Shown here: piece after piece, positions 1 through 7,465 of the stretch
Position numbering within the stretch: the first letter of the stretch is position 1
How the letters are laid out: each line of letters starts with the position of its first letter
Assembly (NCBI GenBank): GCA_031277155.1
Contig: JAITMW010000168.1
Location: forward strand, 1-16,377
Direction: 5' to 3'
Origin: Clostridiales bacterium
GTDB taxonomy: Bacteria > Bacillota > Clostridia > Lachnospirales > WRAX01
Length of the DNA: 16,377 nt
The notes under the pieces: model-generated
Database searches by the model: none
What the model was told of the DNA's origin: nothing
The model's input: the letters and a program-made list of their open reading frames with translations, nothing else
Translations under genes and position numbers: made by a program

Positions 1-182
1 CTTATGTTGGCGCGGGCGTTGAGATTCATATAATCATTCCGGTGAATGAAATTCAAGCGGTCTATGCGAATCACATCTGCCTAAGTCCTTCAAAGCTTGA
101 AAAACAGCCTTGGGGCGAAGTTGGTTTTAAATTTGAAATACAGGGCTATAGATTTATGATTTTCCAGGAGGCGGCAAAATGA
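1..182 (+). CDS. VOC/glyoxalase-like protein, C-terminal fragment (5' end outside window)
   Basis: The reading frame is open from base 3 to a TGA at 180-182, giving about 59 C-terminal residues. The fragment has the look of the last beta strands of a vicinal-oxygen-chelate domain: a strand ending in IIIPVNEI, then a KQPWGEVGFKFEI segment and a final GYRFMIF strand, matching the usual 'pWG..f...DP.G..i.f' end of glyoxalase/bleomycin-resistance-type proteins, although the canonical DPxGN is replaced by IQGYR. The stop codon overlaps the purC start (ATGA), and the purC ribosome binding site lies inside this gene, so the two are probably translationally coupled. The substrate cannot be inferred. 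Family assignment is moderate because only the C-terminus is visible. Confidence 0.55.
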   Translation, partial: YVGAGVEIHIIIPVNEIQAVYANHICLSPSKLEKQPWGEVGFKFEIQGYRFMIFQEAAK

Positions 183-859
183 AACTAATTTACACAGGCA
201 AAACAAAAGATGTTTACGCCCTGGACGACGGCAATTATCTGCTAAAATTCAAAGACGACGCCACGGGCAAAGATGGGGTTTTTGACCCCGGCGAAAATGC
301 CGTGGCCCTGACCATTGACGGCCTGGGCAGGGAGTGCCTGGCCCTGTCCCGATATTTCTTCACCCTTTTGGGCGATGCGGGCATTGCCACGCATTTTGTT
401 TCCGCCAGCTTGGAAGATTCCGCCATGATTGTAAGACCTGTGAAGATGTTTGGCAATGGCACAGAGGTCGTCTGCCGCTTTAGGGCCGTGGGCAGCTTTT
501 TGCGCCGCTATGGCGAATATATCGCCGAGGGCGCCCCCTTGGACGGCCTTGTGGAATTTACGCTGAAAAATGACGCCAAAGGCGACCCGCCCATAACCAA
601 GGAAACGCTGGCGATGCTGGGCATTTTGACAGAAAGCGTGTATGATGAAATTAAAGCCCTGGCGCAAAAAATCGGCCGCATCATCGGTGCAGACCTACTG
701 AAAAAGGGGCTTGAGCTTTATGATATTAAATTCGAGTTTGGAATAGGCGCGGGGGGCCAAATTTTGCTGGCGGATGAAATTTCCGGCGGCTGTATGCGCG
801 CCTACAAAGACGGCGCATGGGTACAGCCCATGGACTTAAATAAATTGTTGCTGCCATAA
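179..859 (+). CDS. purC: Phosphoribosylaminoimidazole-succinocarboxamide synthase (SAICAR synthase)
   Basis: This cytosolic enzyme ligates aspartate to CAIR with ATP hydrolysis to give SAICAR, a late step of de novo IMP synthesis. The 226-aa product has the N-terminal KLIYTGKTKDVY strand (residues 2-13), the NYLLKFKDDATG segment (20-31), the VCRFRAVGSFLRRYG segment, and the C-terminal ELYDIKFEFG / LADEISGGCMRAYKDG motifs typical of PurC. The length is normal or slightly short for bacterial PurC. The ATG has an AGGAGG site about 7 nt upstream and overlaps the stop of the upstream VOC-like gene by 4 nt. No other pur genes are in the window, so whether it belongs to a purine operon to the left is unknown. 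A hairpin terminator follows directly. Confidence 0.96.
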   Translation: MKLIYTGKTKDVYALDDGNYLLKFKDDATGKDGVFDPGENAVALTIDGLGRECLALSRYFFTLLGDAGIATHFVSASLEDSAMIVRPVKMFGNGTEVVCRFRAVGSFLRRYGEYIAEGAPLDGLVEFTLKNDAKGDPPITKETLAMLGILTESVYDEIKALAQKIGRIIGADLLKKGLELYDIKFEFGIGAGGQILLADEISGGCMRAYKDGAWVQPMDLNKLLLP

Positions 860-864
860 ACAAA

Positions 865-889
865 AAAGCCGCCATCCGGTGGCGGCTTT
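865..889 (-). terminator. Rho-independent terminator between convergent purC and mecA
   Basis: A perfect 10-bp stem (865-874 with 880-889) with a 5-nt loop lies in the gap between two convergent genes. Read on the - strand it is followed by an unbroken run of T residues, so it is a strong terminator for the mecA/elongasome transcript. On the + strand only three T follow, so it may stop purC transcription less efficiently. It is probably bidirectional. Confidence 0.85.
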
Positions 890-896
890 GCAATAA

Positions 897-1574
897 TCAT
901 CCCAAGATTGCCGAAATTACATCTATGGCATCTTGTTTAACCACGGTTTCGCCGTGTTCCAGCAAAAACATTTTGGAAATCTCCAGATGGGAGAATCTGC
1001 TGCCATATTCGCGCAGGATATTCTCTTGCCCGGTGGTTATTTTGGCGCGCTGGCCATTTTCAATAACGAGATAATATTTGCCGGAATACTTGTACAAGGC
1101 GTTGTTGCCTATGTAGGTGCCGGAAATGCGGGCGCAGGCCCTCGTCACATCGTCAAGAGAGCTAAATTCAAAAATAATTTGCTTGGCACCCGCATGGGGC
1201 CTTTTGGTCCCAATTTCGGGCATGTGGTTTTCATCCGCCGTCTTTTTCTTTTGCTTTGCCCGGGAAACATTTTTGTAATTGCCCAAAACAGGCGGATAGC
1301 CGAAGCGGTCTTCCAAATCCTCTTGAGAGGCGACTTTGGTGATAATTATCATGATGCTGTCACGGCTGACGGGAATGGCCTCAATAATAAGAGGGGTTTC
1401 ATGAGTGGTGTGAAAATCACATTCCACTGCTGCCCTCTCCATAATTTCGCGAAAAAGCTCCTGGGTTTTTTCGCTGCCGTAGGAAAGCTCGTTAAGGCGC
1501 ATGTTGCGCTGGCTCAAGTCGGTTTCGGTCAGTATAAATTTTATCTCGTTGTTGCTGATTCTTTCAATTTTCAT
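897..1574 (-). CDS. mecA: MecA-family adaptor protein for the ClpC protease
   Basis: MecA-type adaptors deliver substrates such as ComK or degradation-prone proteins to the ClpC ATPase and help assemble the ClpCP protease. The protein begins MKIERISNNEIKF, matching the canonical MecA N-terminus. It ends in a clear MecA C-terminal domain (FEFSSLDDVTRACARI, NALYKYSGKYYLVIE, LEHGETVVKQDAI), the part known in Bacillus to bind ClpC. The middle is a charged, low-complexity linker rich in K and E. The frame is open upstream to 1616, but I chose the ATG at 1574 (225 aa) because homology starts there and an AGAGGG site lies about 10 nt upstream. It is the last gene of the - strand cluster, 98 nt after uxaC, with a candidate promoter of its own. 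Confidence 0.87.
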   Translation of the reverse strand: MKIERISNNEIKFILTETDLSQRNMRLNELSYGSEKTQELFREIMERAAVECDFHTTHETPLIIEAIPVSRDSIMIIITKVASQEDLEDRFGYPPVLGNYKNVSRAKQKKKTADENHMPEIGTKRPHAGAKQIIFEFSSLDDVTRACARISGTYIGNNALYKYSGKYYLVIENGQRAKITTGQENILREYGSRFSHLEISKMFLLEHGETVVKQDAIDVISAILG

Positions 1575-1621
1575 GGCAATCAAACCCTCTATTTTCGACA
1601 TGTCAACAAAAGTCACTTTTC

Positions 1622-1660
1622 ATATCGTATATATTATATATGATATTCGTGCATTTGTAA
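1622..1660 (-). promoter_or_regulatory. Candidate mecA promoter with an AT-rich inverted repeat
   Basis: On the - strand, TTACAA (1655-1660) and TATAAT (1633-1638) are separated by 16 nt, about 60 nt upstream of the chosen mecA start. The -10 box is perfect and the -35 is fair. A 25-bp near-perfect palindrome (1622-1646, 12-bp arms around one base, one mismatch) covers the -10 and initiation region. It could be an operator, a weak hairpin or simply AT-rich sequence. MecA could therefore be expressed apart from the mre genes. Confidence 0.5.
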
Positions 1661-1672
1661 ATAGCCTAATTT

Positions 1673-3067
1673 CTAGTATTCAAAAAAATTTCTGGCGTTA
1701 TAGTATGAAATATCCTTTGCAACCTGTGACAGCTTTTCAAAATTATTGGGGAATTCGCCGGCGATGACCCAATTTGCCAGCAGATTTACCATGATGCGGC
1801 GGAAATATTCATGCCGAGGATAGGACAAAAAGCTGCGCGAATCTGTCAACATGCCTATAAAGCGCGCCAACATGCCATTGTTGGCCAGGGATATCATCTG
1901 CTTTTCCATGCCTGTTTTTGTGTCGTTAAACCACCATGCGCTGCCATGCTGTATCTTGCCCTTGATGCCGCCGCCCTGGAAGTTGCCCGCCATTGTGGTT
2001 ATAATGTCGTCTTGGGCGGGATTAAGAGAATATAATATGGTTTTGGCCAGCTTGCCCTCATTGGCCAGCGCGTCAAGCAGCAGCCCCAGAGACTTTGCCA
2101 GCGCCGCGTCGCTGATGGAGTCAAATCCCTTGTCTGCGCCCAGCGCCTCAAACATAATCTTGTTATTGTTGCGCAGGGCGTTCATATGATATTGCACCGC
2201 CCAGCCCTTGTCGGCATACATAATGCCCAGGTCCACCATCAGGGATGTGCGATATTTGTCAATTTCTTCCTGTGTCAGCTGCTTGCCGCTTGTGGCCTTG
2301 TTGAAGATGACGTCAATTTCAAAAGGCGAATATTCTTCAAAGACCACGGCGTCCATGCCAATGTCCGACGCGCGGCAGCCCATTTCATGGAAAAAGTCCA
2401 CACGCTTTTGCATTGCCAGCATAAGGTCGCTGTAATTATCAATTTCCACATCGGAAATTTTTGACAGCTTCTCTAGATATGGTATGAAATTAGGGCTGTC
2501 AATGTTATACAAATGCCCGGGGCGCAGGGTGGGCAGCACTTTTGTGGCCAGGCCGGAGGCCTTTATGGCGGCGTGATGCTCCAGACTGTCAGCAGGGTCG
2601 TCCGTGGTGCCAATCATCTCCACTTTGAATTGCGCCAGGATATTGTGAACACAAAAATCCTGGGCGGCAATTTTTTCATTGCAAATATCCCACACTTCCT
2701 TGGCGGTTTTGGCGGAAAGCAAGCCATAATAGCCAAAATATCGCTGAAGCTCTAAATGCGTCCAATGATACAGCGGGTTTCCGATGCAATCGTCAATGGT
2801 TTCGGCCCATTTTTCAAATTTTTCCCAATCTGTGGCGTCGCCGGTGATAAATCTTTCGTCCACGCCATTTGTCCGCATCAGCCGCCATTTATAATGGTCG
2901 CCATACAGCCAAATTTCCGTGATATTTTTAAAACGCTTGTTTTCGGCAATTTCCGCAGGCTCCAGATGACAGTGATAATCGACAATGGGCAAATCCTTCA
3001 CTTGGTCATACAGCGCTGCCGCCAGCTCGCTTTGCAGCAAAAAGTCGTCGCCTAAAAACTTTTTCAT
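1673..3067 (-). CDS. uxaC: Glucuronate isomerase (uronate isomerase)
   Basis: UxaC converts D-glucuronate to D-fructuronate and D-galacturonate to D-tagaturonate, the first step of hexuronate breakdown. The 464-aa product is of normal family length and has the family's N-terminal KFLGDDFLLQ segment, the VDYHCHLEP metal-binding HxH motif (His32 and His34), the ITEIWLYGDHYKWRLMR segment, and the C-terminal GMLTDSRSFLSYPRHEYFRR motif. The ATG at 3067 was chosen because a GGGGG site lies 7 nt upstream; the frame extends 8 codons further without a better signal. It lies 32 nt after mrdA with no visible terminator, so it is probably co-transcribed with the elongasome genes. No uxaA, uxaB, kdgK or uronate transporter gene is nearby, so it is separated from its usual pathway partners. 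Confidence 0.96.
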   Translation of the reverse strand: MKKFLGDDFLLQSELAAALYDQVKDLPIVDYHCHLEPAEIAENKRFKNITEIWLYGDHYKWRLMRTNGVDERFITGDATDWEKFEKWAETIDDCIGNPLYHWTHLELQRYFGYYGLLSAKTAKEVWDICNEKIAAQDFCVHNILAQFKVEMIGTTDDPADSLEHHAAIKASGLATKVLPTLRPGHLYNIDSPNFIPYLEKLSKISDVEIDNYSDLMLAMQKRVDFFHEMGCRASDIGMDAVVFEEYSPFEIDVIFNKATSGKQLTQEEIDKYRTSLMVDLGIMYADKGWAVQYHMNALRNNNKIMFEALGADKGFDSISDAALAKSLGLLLDALANEGKLAKTILYSLNPAQDDIITTMAGNFQGGGIKGKIQHGSAWWFNDTKTGMEKQMISLANNGMLARFIGMLTDSRSFLSYPRHEYFRRIMVNLLANWVIAGEFPNNFEKLSQVAKDISYYNARNFFEY

Positions 3068-3099
3068 GTAAATTCCCCCTTCACTTGTCATGGTTTAAT

Positions 3100-5610
3100 T
3101 CATCTTATGATTACGCCATTTTGCCTTGGTTGCTCGTGATTTTGCATATTTAATCCAAAGTATTCCTCAAACACAGCCCGCAATATTCGCCCCGAGGCTG
3201 CCGGCAAATAGGTTGTATCGCCAAAGGGTATGATGGTATACACGGCAATCTGCGGATTGTCAAAGGGCGCAAAGCCGCCGTAGGTCGTATGTGACACGCC
3301 CCATGCGGTTTCTGCGGTTCCCGATTTTACGGCAACATCCATGGGAAAGCCGGCAAATATGTTGTGGCCTGTGCCTCTTGTTGATGTTATTACCTCGCGC
3401 ATACCCCTGTGGACAACTTCCATATGGGCGGGGTCTATGTCCATCACATATTCCACCACGGGCACAAAGCGGGTTATCTCCCCTTCGGCATTTTGACTGT
3501 GGCCCAGCAGATGCATTTGATAGCGCACGCCGCCCGTCGCCAGCACAGAAAAATATTTTGCCATGGAAACCGGCGTGTGGTTGACAAAACCTTGGCCTAT
3601 GGAGGCATTGCTTGTGTCGCCGCCCGTCCAGGCCCCCTCACCCCTCGCCAATTTGTAGGCGGGGCTGGCTATGCGGGGCACATTGTTTACGCCGGATGTC
3701 ACGGCGGAGCGCTCGCTGACTTCCACGCCCGTCGGCGCGCCAAAGCCAAAGGCCTTCATGTAATAATTGAAAGTCTCTATGCCTTCTATCAGGCGGCCAT
3801 CGCGGAAGTTGCCCATATCAAAGGCCACGCGCGCAAAAAAGTAGTTACTGGACATTGCAATGGCGTCCGCCACATTGATATTGCCAAAGCTGGAAGAACT
3901 CCAGCTGCGCAGATACGGCAGGCCGTTATCGCGAAACACCACGCCATCCCATATGCGCGTTGTGGGGCCAATTATGCCTTGGTCCAATGCGGCCAGCGCC
4001 GTAACCATCTTAAATGTAGAGCCGGGCGGCTGGGCTTCGGTAAAGGCGCGGTTATTTTGCGGCTGAGAGGGGTCGGAGTTTACTTGACGGAAATATTCTG
4101 CGTCAAAGGTATGCCGCAAAAAATTGTTGGCGTCAAAAGTCGGATAATGCACGGCAGCCAAAATGGCCCCTGTCTCCACACATGTCACCACGGCGGAGGC
4201 CGTGTTGGGATGCAACGGAATATGCACCATTTGCGGCGTAATTTCCCGCGCCTGTATCCTGTTCACCAAAAATGCGGCGGGGCCAAGGTGCCTATTGCTG
4301 TTGTCCATGGTGACAAAGCCTTGCTCTGCCATAACATTTATCACCGTCGCCATGCTGATACGCCCGCTGAGTATGTTTTCACCGATGAATATGGCTTTTT
4401 GCCGCATATCGGCCTGGTCCTGGCCCTGGGCTTCATCATCATCAAAATTATTGCGCACAAAGTCGCCTATAATCAGCGATGCGGGATATTCCTCGCCGGC
4501 CTCCATAATGGCCTCCACGTCAATGCGTCCATGCCTCACGAAAGAATCGCCGATTTCTCTGGGAAATGTGGTGGGGTTTTGCGTGATGCGGGTTGTCAAT
4601 ATCTCCGCCAGATTATCTTCCAGGATATAGTAAATATTGCGCTGCAAAATGGAACATATTGTAAGATGAATATCATCCCCCGGCACCGGCAGTGTCTCTT
4701 CGATGATGCCGCGGCGCTGGCGAGAGCTGTCAATCTCTATCACCATTTGGCCGCGCCGGCCGCGCAATTGATGCTCGAAGGCGCGCTCTGCCCCCGATGC
4801 GCCAAAAAGGTCCGTGGGGCCGTAATCATAATCTTGATTTGCCTCTAAATCAGCCTCGGATATGCGGGTGATATAGCCCACAATATTCGTCATATATTTG
4901 CCCATGGGATAATATCGCAGATAATCAAAAGCCACATAAACGCCGGGCATACGCTGGTTATGCTCTTCCAGCGCCGCCACGGTGGTATACCCTATGTCCG
5001 CCGCCAGGGGAATATGTCGCAGGAAAAACCGCTGTAGATAATGGGCGGTGTGCATCACCAGCAAAGTGTGCGCATCGTCGTCATTCATACTTTCGGGAAT
5101 TTCAAAAAGCTCGCGCAAAATGGCATATGCCCCTTCGGCATCCAGCCCCGCGTCTACAATTTCTTCGTCAATGCCCAAATCCAGCATCCAGCGGCGGCGG
5201 ACCGCCTCCGAAGCCGTGGTAAAGCTGCGCGGGGTGGTCTGGGTTATCAAAAATTCCGAATTTATAGAAATTTCCTCGCCGTGATAATTCATAAGCTCTA
5301 TGAAAAACCGAAAGGCATATCCCGGGTCAAATTGATAGACAGATGGGTCCAACATCACCGTAAACACAGGAAAATTTATGGCCAGGGGCCTTCCGTTGGC
5401 ATCAAAAATTTCGCCCCGGGGCGCGTTAATTTGCACGATACGCTCAGAGGTCTCCTCATGATGGCGCACAGGCAGCCCGCGCACAATTTGCACGTCAAAC
5501 AACGCCACCACCAGCCCCGCAAATATCACGAAAAAAGCCAGCGACAGCAAAAACAGCCTGTTGGTGAAGAATTTTGCAATTTCAAAGAATTTTTCTTTAA
5601 AATCTATCAT
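3100..5610 (-). CDS. mrdA: Penicillin-binding protein 2 (elongasome transpeptidase)
   Basis: This class B PBP cross-links peptidoglycan during side-wall growth with RodA, MreB, MreC and MreD. The 836-aa protein has a short cytoplasmic N-terminus, one membrane anchor at about residues 18-42, and the class B dimerization region (NAPRGEIFDANGRPLAINFP). The transpeptidase domain carries all three active-site motifs: SxxK as STFK (531-534), SxN as SSN (587-589) and KSG (762-764). It is longer than the roughly 630-aa proteobacterial PBP2, with extra sequence of about 100 residues near 340-440, as in many clostridial PBP2 proteins. The ATG at 5610 has an AAGG site about 7 nt upstream; an in-frame TTG 24 nt earlier is less likely. 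A weak candidate promoter (TTGCAT, 17 nt, TAAACT; 5663-5691) sits in the 92-nt gap after mreD. SpoVD-type PBPs are an alternative, but the mre context favours PBP2. Confidence 0.93.
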   Translation of the reverse strand: MIDFKEKFFEIAKFFTNRLFLLSLAFFVIFAGLVVALFDVQIVRGLPVRHHEETSERIVQINAPRGEIFDANGRPLAINFPVFTVMLDPSVYQFDPGYAFRFFIELMNYHGEEISINSEFLITQTTPRSFTTASEAVRRRWMLDLGIDEEIVDAGLDAEGAYAILRELFEIPESMNDDDAHTLLVMHTAHYLQRFFLRHIPLAADIGYTTVAALEEHNQRMPGVYVAFDYLRYYPMGKYMTNIVGYITRISEADLEANQDYDYGPTDLFGASGAERAFEHQLRGRRGQMVIEIDSSRQRRGIIEETLPVPGDDIHLTICSILQRNIYYILEDNLAEILTTRITQNPTTFPREIGDSFVRHGRIDVEAIMEAGEEYPASLIIGDFVRNNFDDDEAQGQDQADMRQKAIFIGENILSGRISMATVINVMAEQGFVTMDNSNRHLGPAAFLVNRIQAREITPQMVHIPLHPNTASAVVTCVETGAILAAVHYPTFDANNFLRHTFDAEYFRQVNSDPSQPQNNRAFTEAQPPGSTFKMVTALAALDQGIIGPTTRIWDGVVFRDNGLPYLRSWSSSSFGNINVADAIAMSSNYFFARVAFDMGNFRDGRLIEGIETFNYYMKAFGFGAPTGVEVSERSAVTSGVNNVPRIASPAYKLARGEGAWTGGDTSNASIGQGFVNHTPVSMAKYFSVLATGGVRYQMHLLGHSQNAEGEITRFVPVVEYVMDIDPAHMEVVHRGMREVITSTRGTGHNIFAGFPMDVAVKSGTAETAWGVSHTTYGGFAPFDNPQIAVYTIIPFGDTTYLPAASGRILRAVFEEYFGLNMQNHEQPRQNGVIIR

Positions 5611-5702
5611 GCGGCACCTTCTTTTTGTTGACAATTGCGCAAATGCGTGTTATGACAAGCCAAGTTTAACACAATATCCCGACAAATGCAAGCATCGCCA
5701 AT

Positions 5703-6221
5703 TCATTTTTTCATAAAGCCCCTTTTCTTTTCCTCCCTTGCTTCCAATTTGCGGTTTATGCCGTAAATCATGCGGTAAATAAACACACATATCACGAGAT
5801 TATACACCGCCACCGGCAAAATTATCTGCCCCAGATATCGCGGGAAATCCGTGCGGCCCATCAGCAAAAAATTAAGCACATAAAACATAAATTCGTATCC
5901 CAAGCTGGCCAGCCCCACCAAAATTATGGGCGCTATGTAATTTTCCTTGAAAAAGTCCCGAAAGGGTTTGCCCGCAAAATATCCCGTAAACATCATCAAA
6001 AGGGCGGAAACGCCAATGACCCTGCCAAAGAAAATATCGGCCAAAAAGCCCACGCAAAAGCCCAGTATGGCCCCCTCTACATCACCGCGCAGCATGGCAT
6101 ATGTCACCACAATGATAAGGGCGGTGTTGGGTATGGTATCAAACAGAGCAAAATAACTAAACCACGTGCTTTGCAATATAAAATTCACAAGGACTATAAA
6201 TGAAACCACAGCTATACGCAA
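5703..6221 (-). CDS. mreD: Rod shape-determining protein MreD
   Basis: MreD is an integral membrane partner of MreC in the rod complex. The 172-aa sequence is almost entirely hydrophobic, with about five membrane spans, and contains MreD-like features such as PNTALIIVVTYAMLRGD, GAILGFCVGFLADIF and a basic C-terminal tail ending EEKKRGFMKK. The start appears to be TTG at 6221: a TAGGAG site is 7 nt upstream and MreD homology begins there. The Dabb gene ends 18 nt upstream instead of mreC, which is unusual; mreC and mreD are normally adjacent. Confidence 0.92.
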   Translation of the reverse strand: MRIAVVSFIVLVNFILQSTWFSYFALFDTIPNTALIIVVTYAMLRGDVEGAILGFCVGFLADIFFGRVIGVSALLMMFTGYFAGKPFRDFFKENYIAPIILVGLASLGYEFMFYVLNFLLMGRTDFPRYLGQIILPVAVYNLVICVFIYRMIYGINRKLEAREEKKRGFMKK

Positions 6222-6239
6222 AATATTGCTCCTACTCTA

Positions 6240-6542
6240 TCAATCGCAAACATAATCAAAACAGCTCCTGCCCTGCAAAACCGTCCCCACAAAAGCGCTG
6301 ACCCTCTGATGCTCCGGATGTGCCTGATAGGCCGCCAGAGCCTCTTCGCTTTCAAACAAGCTGTCAAGGATGACATCCTTGTTGCTGGATGCCATCTCAT
6401 TTATATGGACATCAAGTCCAATAATCCCGTCTATAACAGCGAGCAAGGCTTCCAGCTCGCGCTTAACCCGCATTGCGTTTTCCTTATTTTCAGCACAGGT
6501 AAATCCGTCTCTAGAATTCCACATAACAATATGTCTCACCAT
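6240..6542 (-). CDS. Dabb-family (stress-responsive A/B barrel) small protein
   Basis: The 100-aa product begins MVRHIVMWNSRDGF and has the Dabb (dimeric alpha-beta barrel) pattern: first strand VRHIVMW, helix around VKRELEALLAVIDGI, strand GLDVHIN, then DVILDSLFESEEALAAYQAHPEHQRV and a final short strand. Dabb proteins form small dimeric ferredoxin-like barrels; many bacterial members have no known role and a few in other organisms are cyclases, so no function is claimed. The ATG at 6542 starts the conserved domain and has a GGAG site about 10 nt upstream. It sits between mreC and mreD, a place where no gene is expected, and its leader region is filled by a palindromic repeat. This suggests gene and repeat arrived by insertion. 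It is probably co-transcribed with the mre genes. Confidence 0.86.
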   Translation of the reverse strand: MVRHIVMWNSRDGFTCAENKENAMRVKRELEALLAVIDGIIGLDVHINEMASSNKDVILDSLFESEEALAAYQAHPEHQRVSAFVGTVLQGRSCFDYVCD

Positions 6543-6555
6543 AGCGCATCTTCTC

Positions 6556-6600
6556 CAAATTCCCCTCCGTGGAGGGGTGGGCTTTAGCCCGGGGTGGTTA
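6556..6600. repeat. REP-like palindromic repeat between mreC and the Dabb gene
   Basis: Two adjacent hairpins fill the 55-nt gap: a 7-bp GC-rich stem (6562-6568 with 6571-6577, two bases between the arms) and a second 5-bp stem (6579-6583 with 6586-6590), followed by a GGGGTGGTTA flank. The layout (CCCCTCC..GGAGGGGTG, small hairpin, GGGGTGGTT) resembles interspersed palindromic repeats I recall from several Firmicutes and Bacteroidetes genomes. One edge supplies the TAA stop of mreC. On neither strand is it followed by a T-run, so it is not a typical terminator, but it could stabilise or attenuate the mre message. No second copy is seen in this window. Confidence 0.65.
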
Positions 6601-7449
6601 TTCCTGGGCACTAACAAACTCATGGGTAAACAGCTCCGTAATCACCAACACCCTCGAAGGCCGCGTAAAATCCACGCTGGGACGCACCAGCGCGCTGCGC
6701 ATACCGCTGGCCAGCTGGGTAATTTCCTCCACATATCCAATATGTATGCCCGGCGGAAATATGGACGATGTGGCGGATGTGACAACTTCATCGCCGACGA
6801 CGATGTCGGCCGTCTCATCAATAAATTCCATGCGCAAAAGGCCGTGGGACGACAGGGTAATATCGCCGCGCACCATGCCCCAATCGCCGGAGCGGCGGCT
6901 TTGCGCCGACACTGATGAATTGTCCTCCACCAGCGTATGCACCACAGCATAATTATATCCCACCTTAAATATGCGGCCGCCCAGGCCGCCGGGGGCCAGC
7001 ACCGCCATATCGCGCGCAAGGCCGGAATTTAGGCCCCTGTCAATCTTAAAGGTGTCAAACCAATTGCTGGGGTCCTGCGAAATAATAGTCGCACCCAGCA
7101 CGGGATAGTCGGCATAACGATTATAAATGTCTAAAAGCTCGGACAATTCAGCAATCTGTTCTTCCAGATGCAACAGGCGGGCATTTTCGATTTGATACAT
7201 CAAAACCTGCTCTCTAAGGCGGGTATTTTCCGTATGCAGCTCTCCCATATTCACAAAAAAGTCTATGCGCCCCGCAACCCAGTCCCCAATGGCCATAAAA
7301 AAGCCCTGGGTATGGGTGATTACAAAGCCAAAGCCCCGCTCTACAGGCCCGGGCCGATAATTATCCCGCGCGGAATAGGCCATAGCCATAAATGAAAAGG
7401 CGGCCAGGCCAATTATCAAATATTTTTTATGCCTGTGCAAAAAATCCAT
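6598..7449 (-). CDS. mreC: Rod shape-determining protein MreC
   Basis: MreC is a bitopic membrane protein whose extracytoplasmic part links MreB/MreD to PBP2. The 283-aa product has a basic N-terminus, one membrane segment at about residues 11-28, a coiled coil at about 65-110 (GELHTENTRLREQVLMYQIENARL, shown here only as its class of heptads at those positions), and a C-terminal beta-rich domain with the family's VISQDPSNWFDTFKIDRG and VVGDEVVTSATSSIFPPGI-type segments. The ATG has a GGCGGAG site upstream and starts 16 nt after mreB ends. The stop codon TAA is formed at the edge of the palindromic repeat, so the last residue or residues may have been altered by insertion of that repeat. Confidence 0.94.
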   Translation of the reverse strand: MDFLHRHKKYLIIGLAAFSFMAMAYSARDNYRPGPVERGFGFVITHTQGFFMAIGDWVAGRIDFFVNMGELHTENTRLREQVLMYQIENARLLHLEEQIAELSELLDIYNRYADYPVLGATIISQDPSNWFDTFKIDRGLNSGLARDMAVLAPGGLGGRIFKVGYNYAVVHTLVEDNSSVSAQSRRSGDWGMVRGDITLSSHGLLRMEFIDETADIVVGDEVVTSATSSIFPPGIHIGYVEEITQLASGMRSALVRPSVDFTRPSRVLVITELFTHEFVSAQE

Positions 7450-7465
7450 GATACCATCTCCGCCT

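Noticed and set aside
933..1643. 236-aa open frame antisense to mecA
   Set aside because: The opposite strand encodes clear MecA N- and C-terminal domains; this frame resembles no known protein.
3409..4848. 479-aa open frame antisense to mrdA
   Set aside because: It lies wholly opposite a PBP2 gene with intact STFK, SSN and KSG motifs, and its composition is that of a shadow frame (rich in H, G, A, R). No ribosome binding site or promoter was found.
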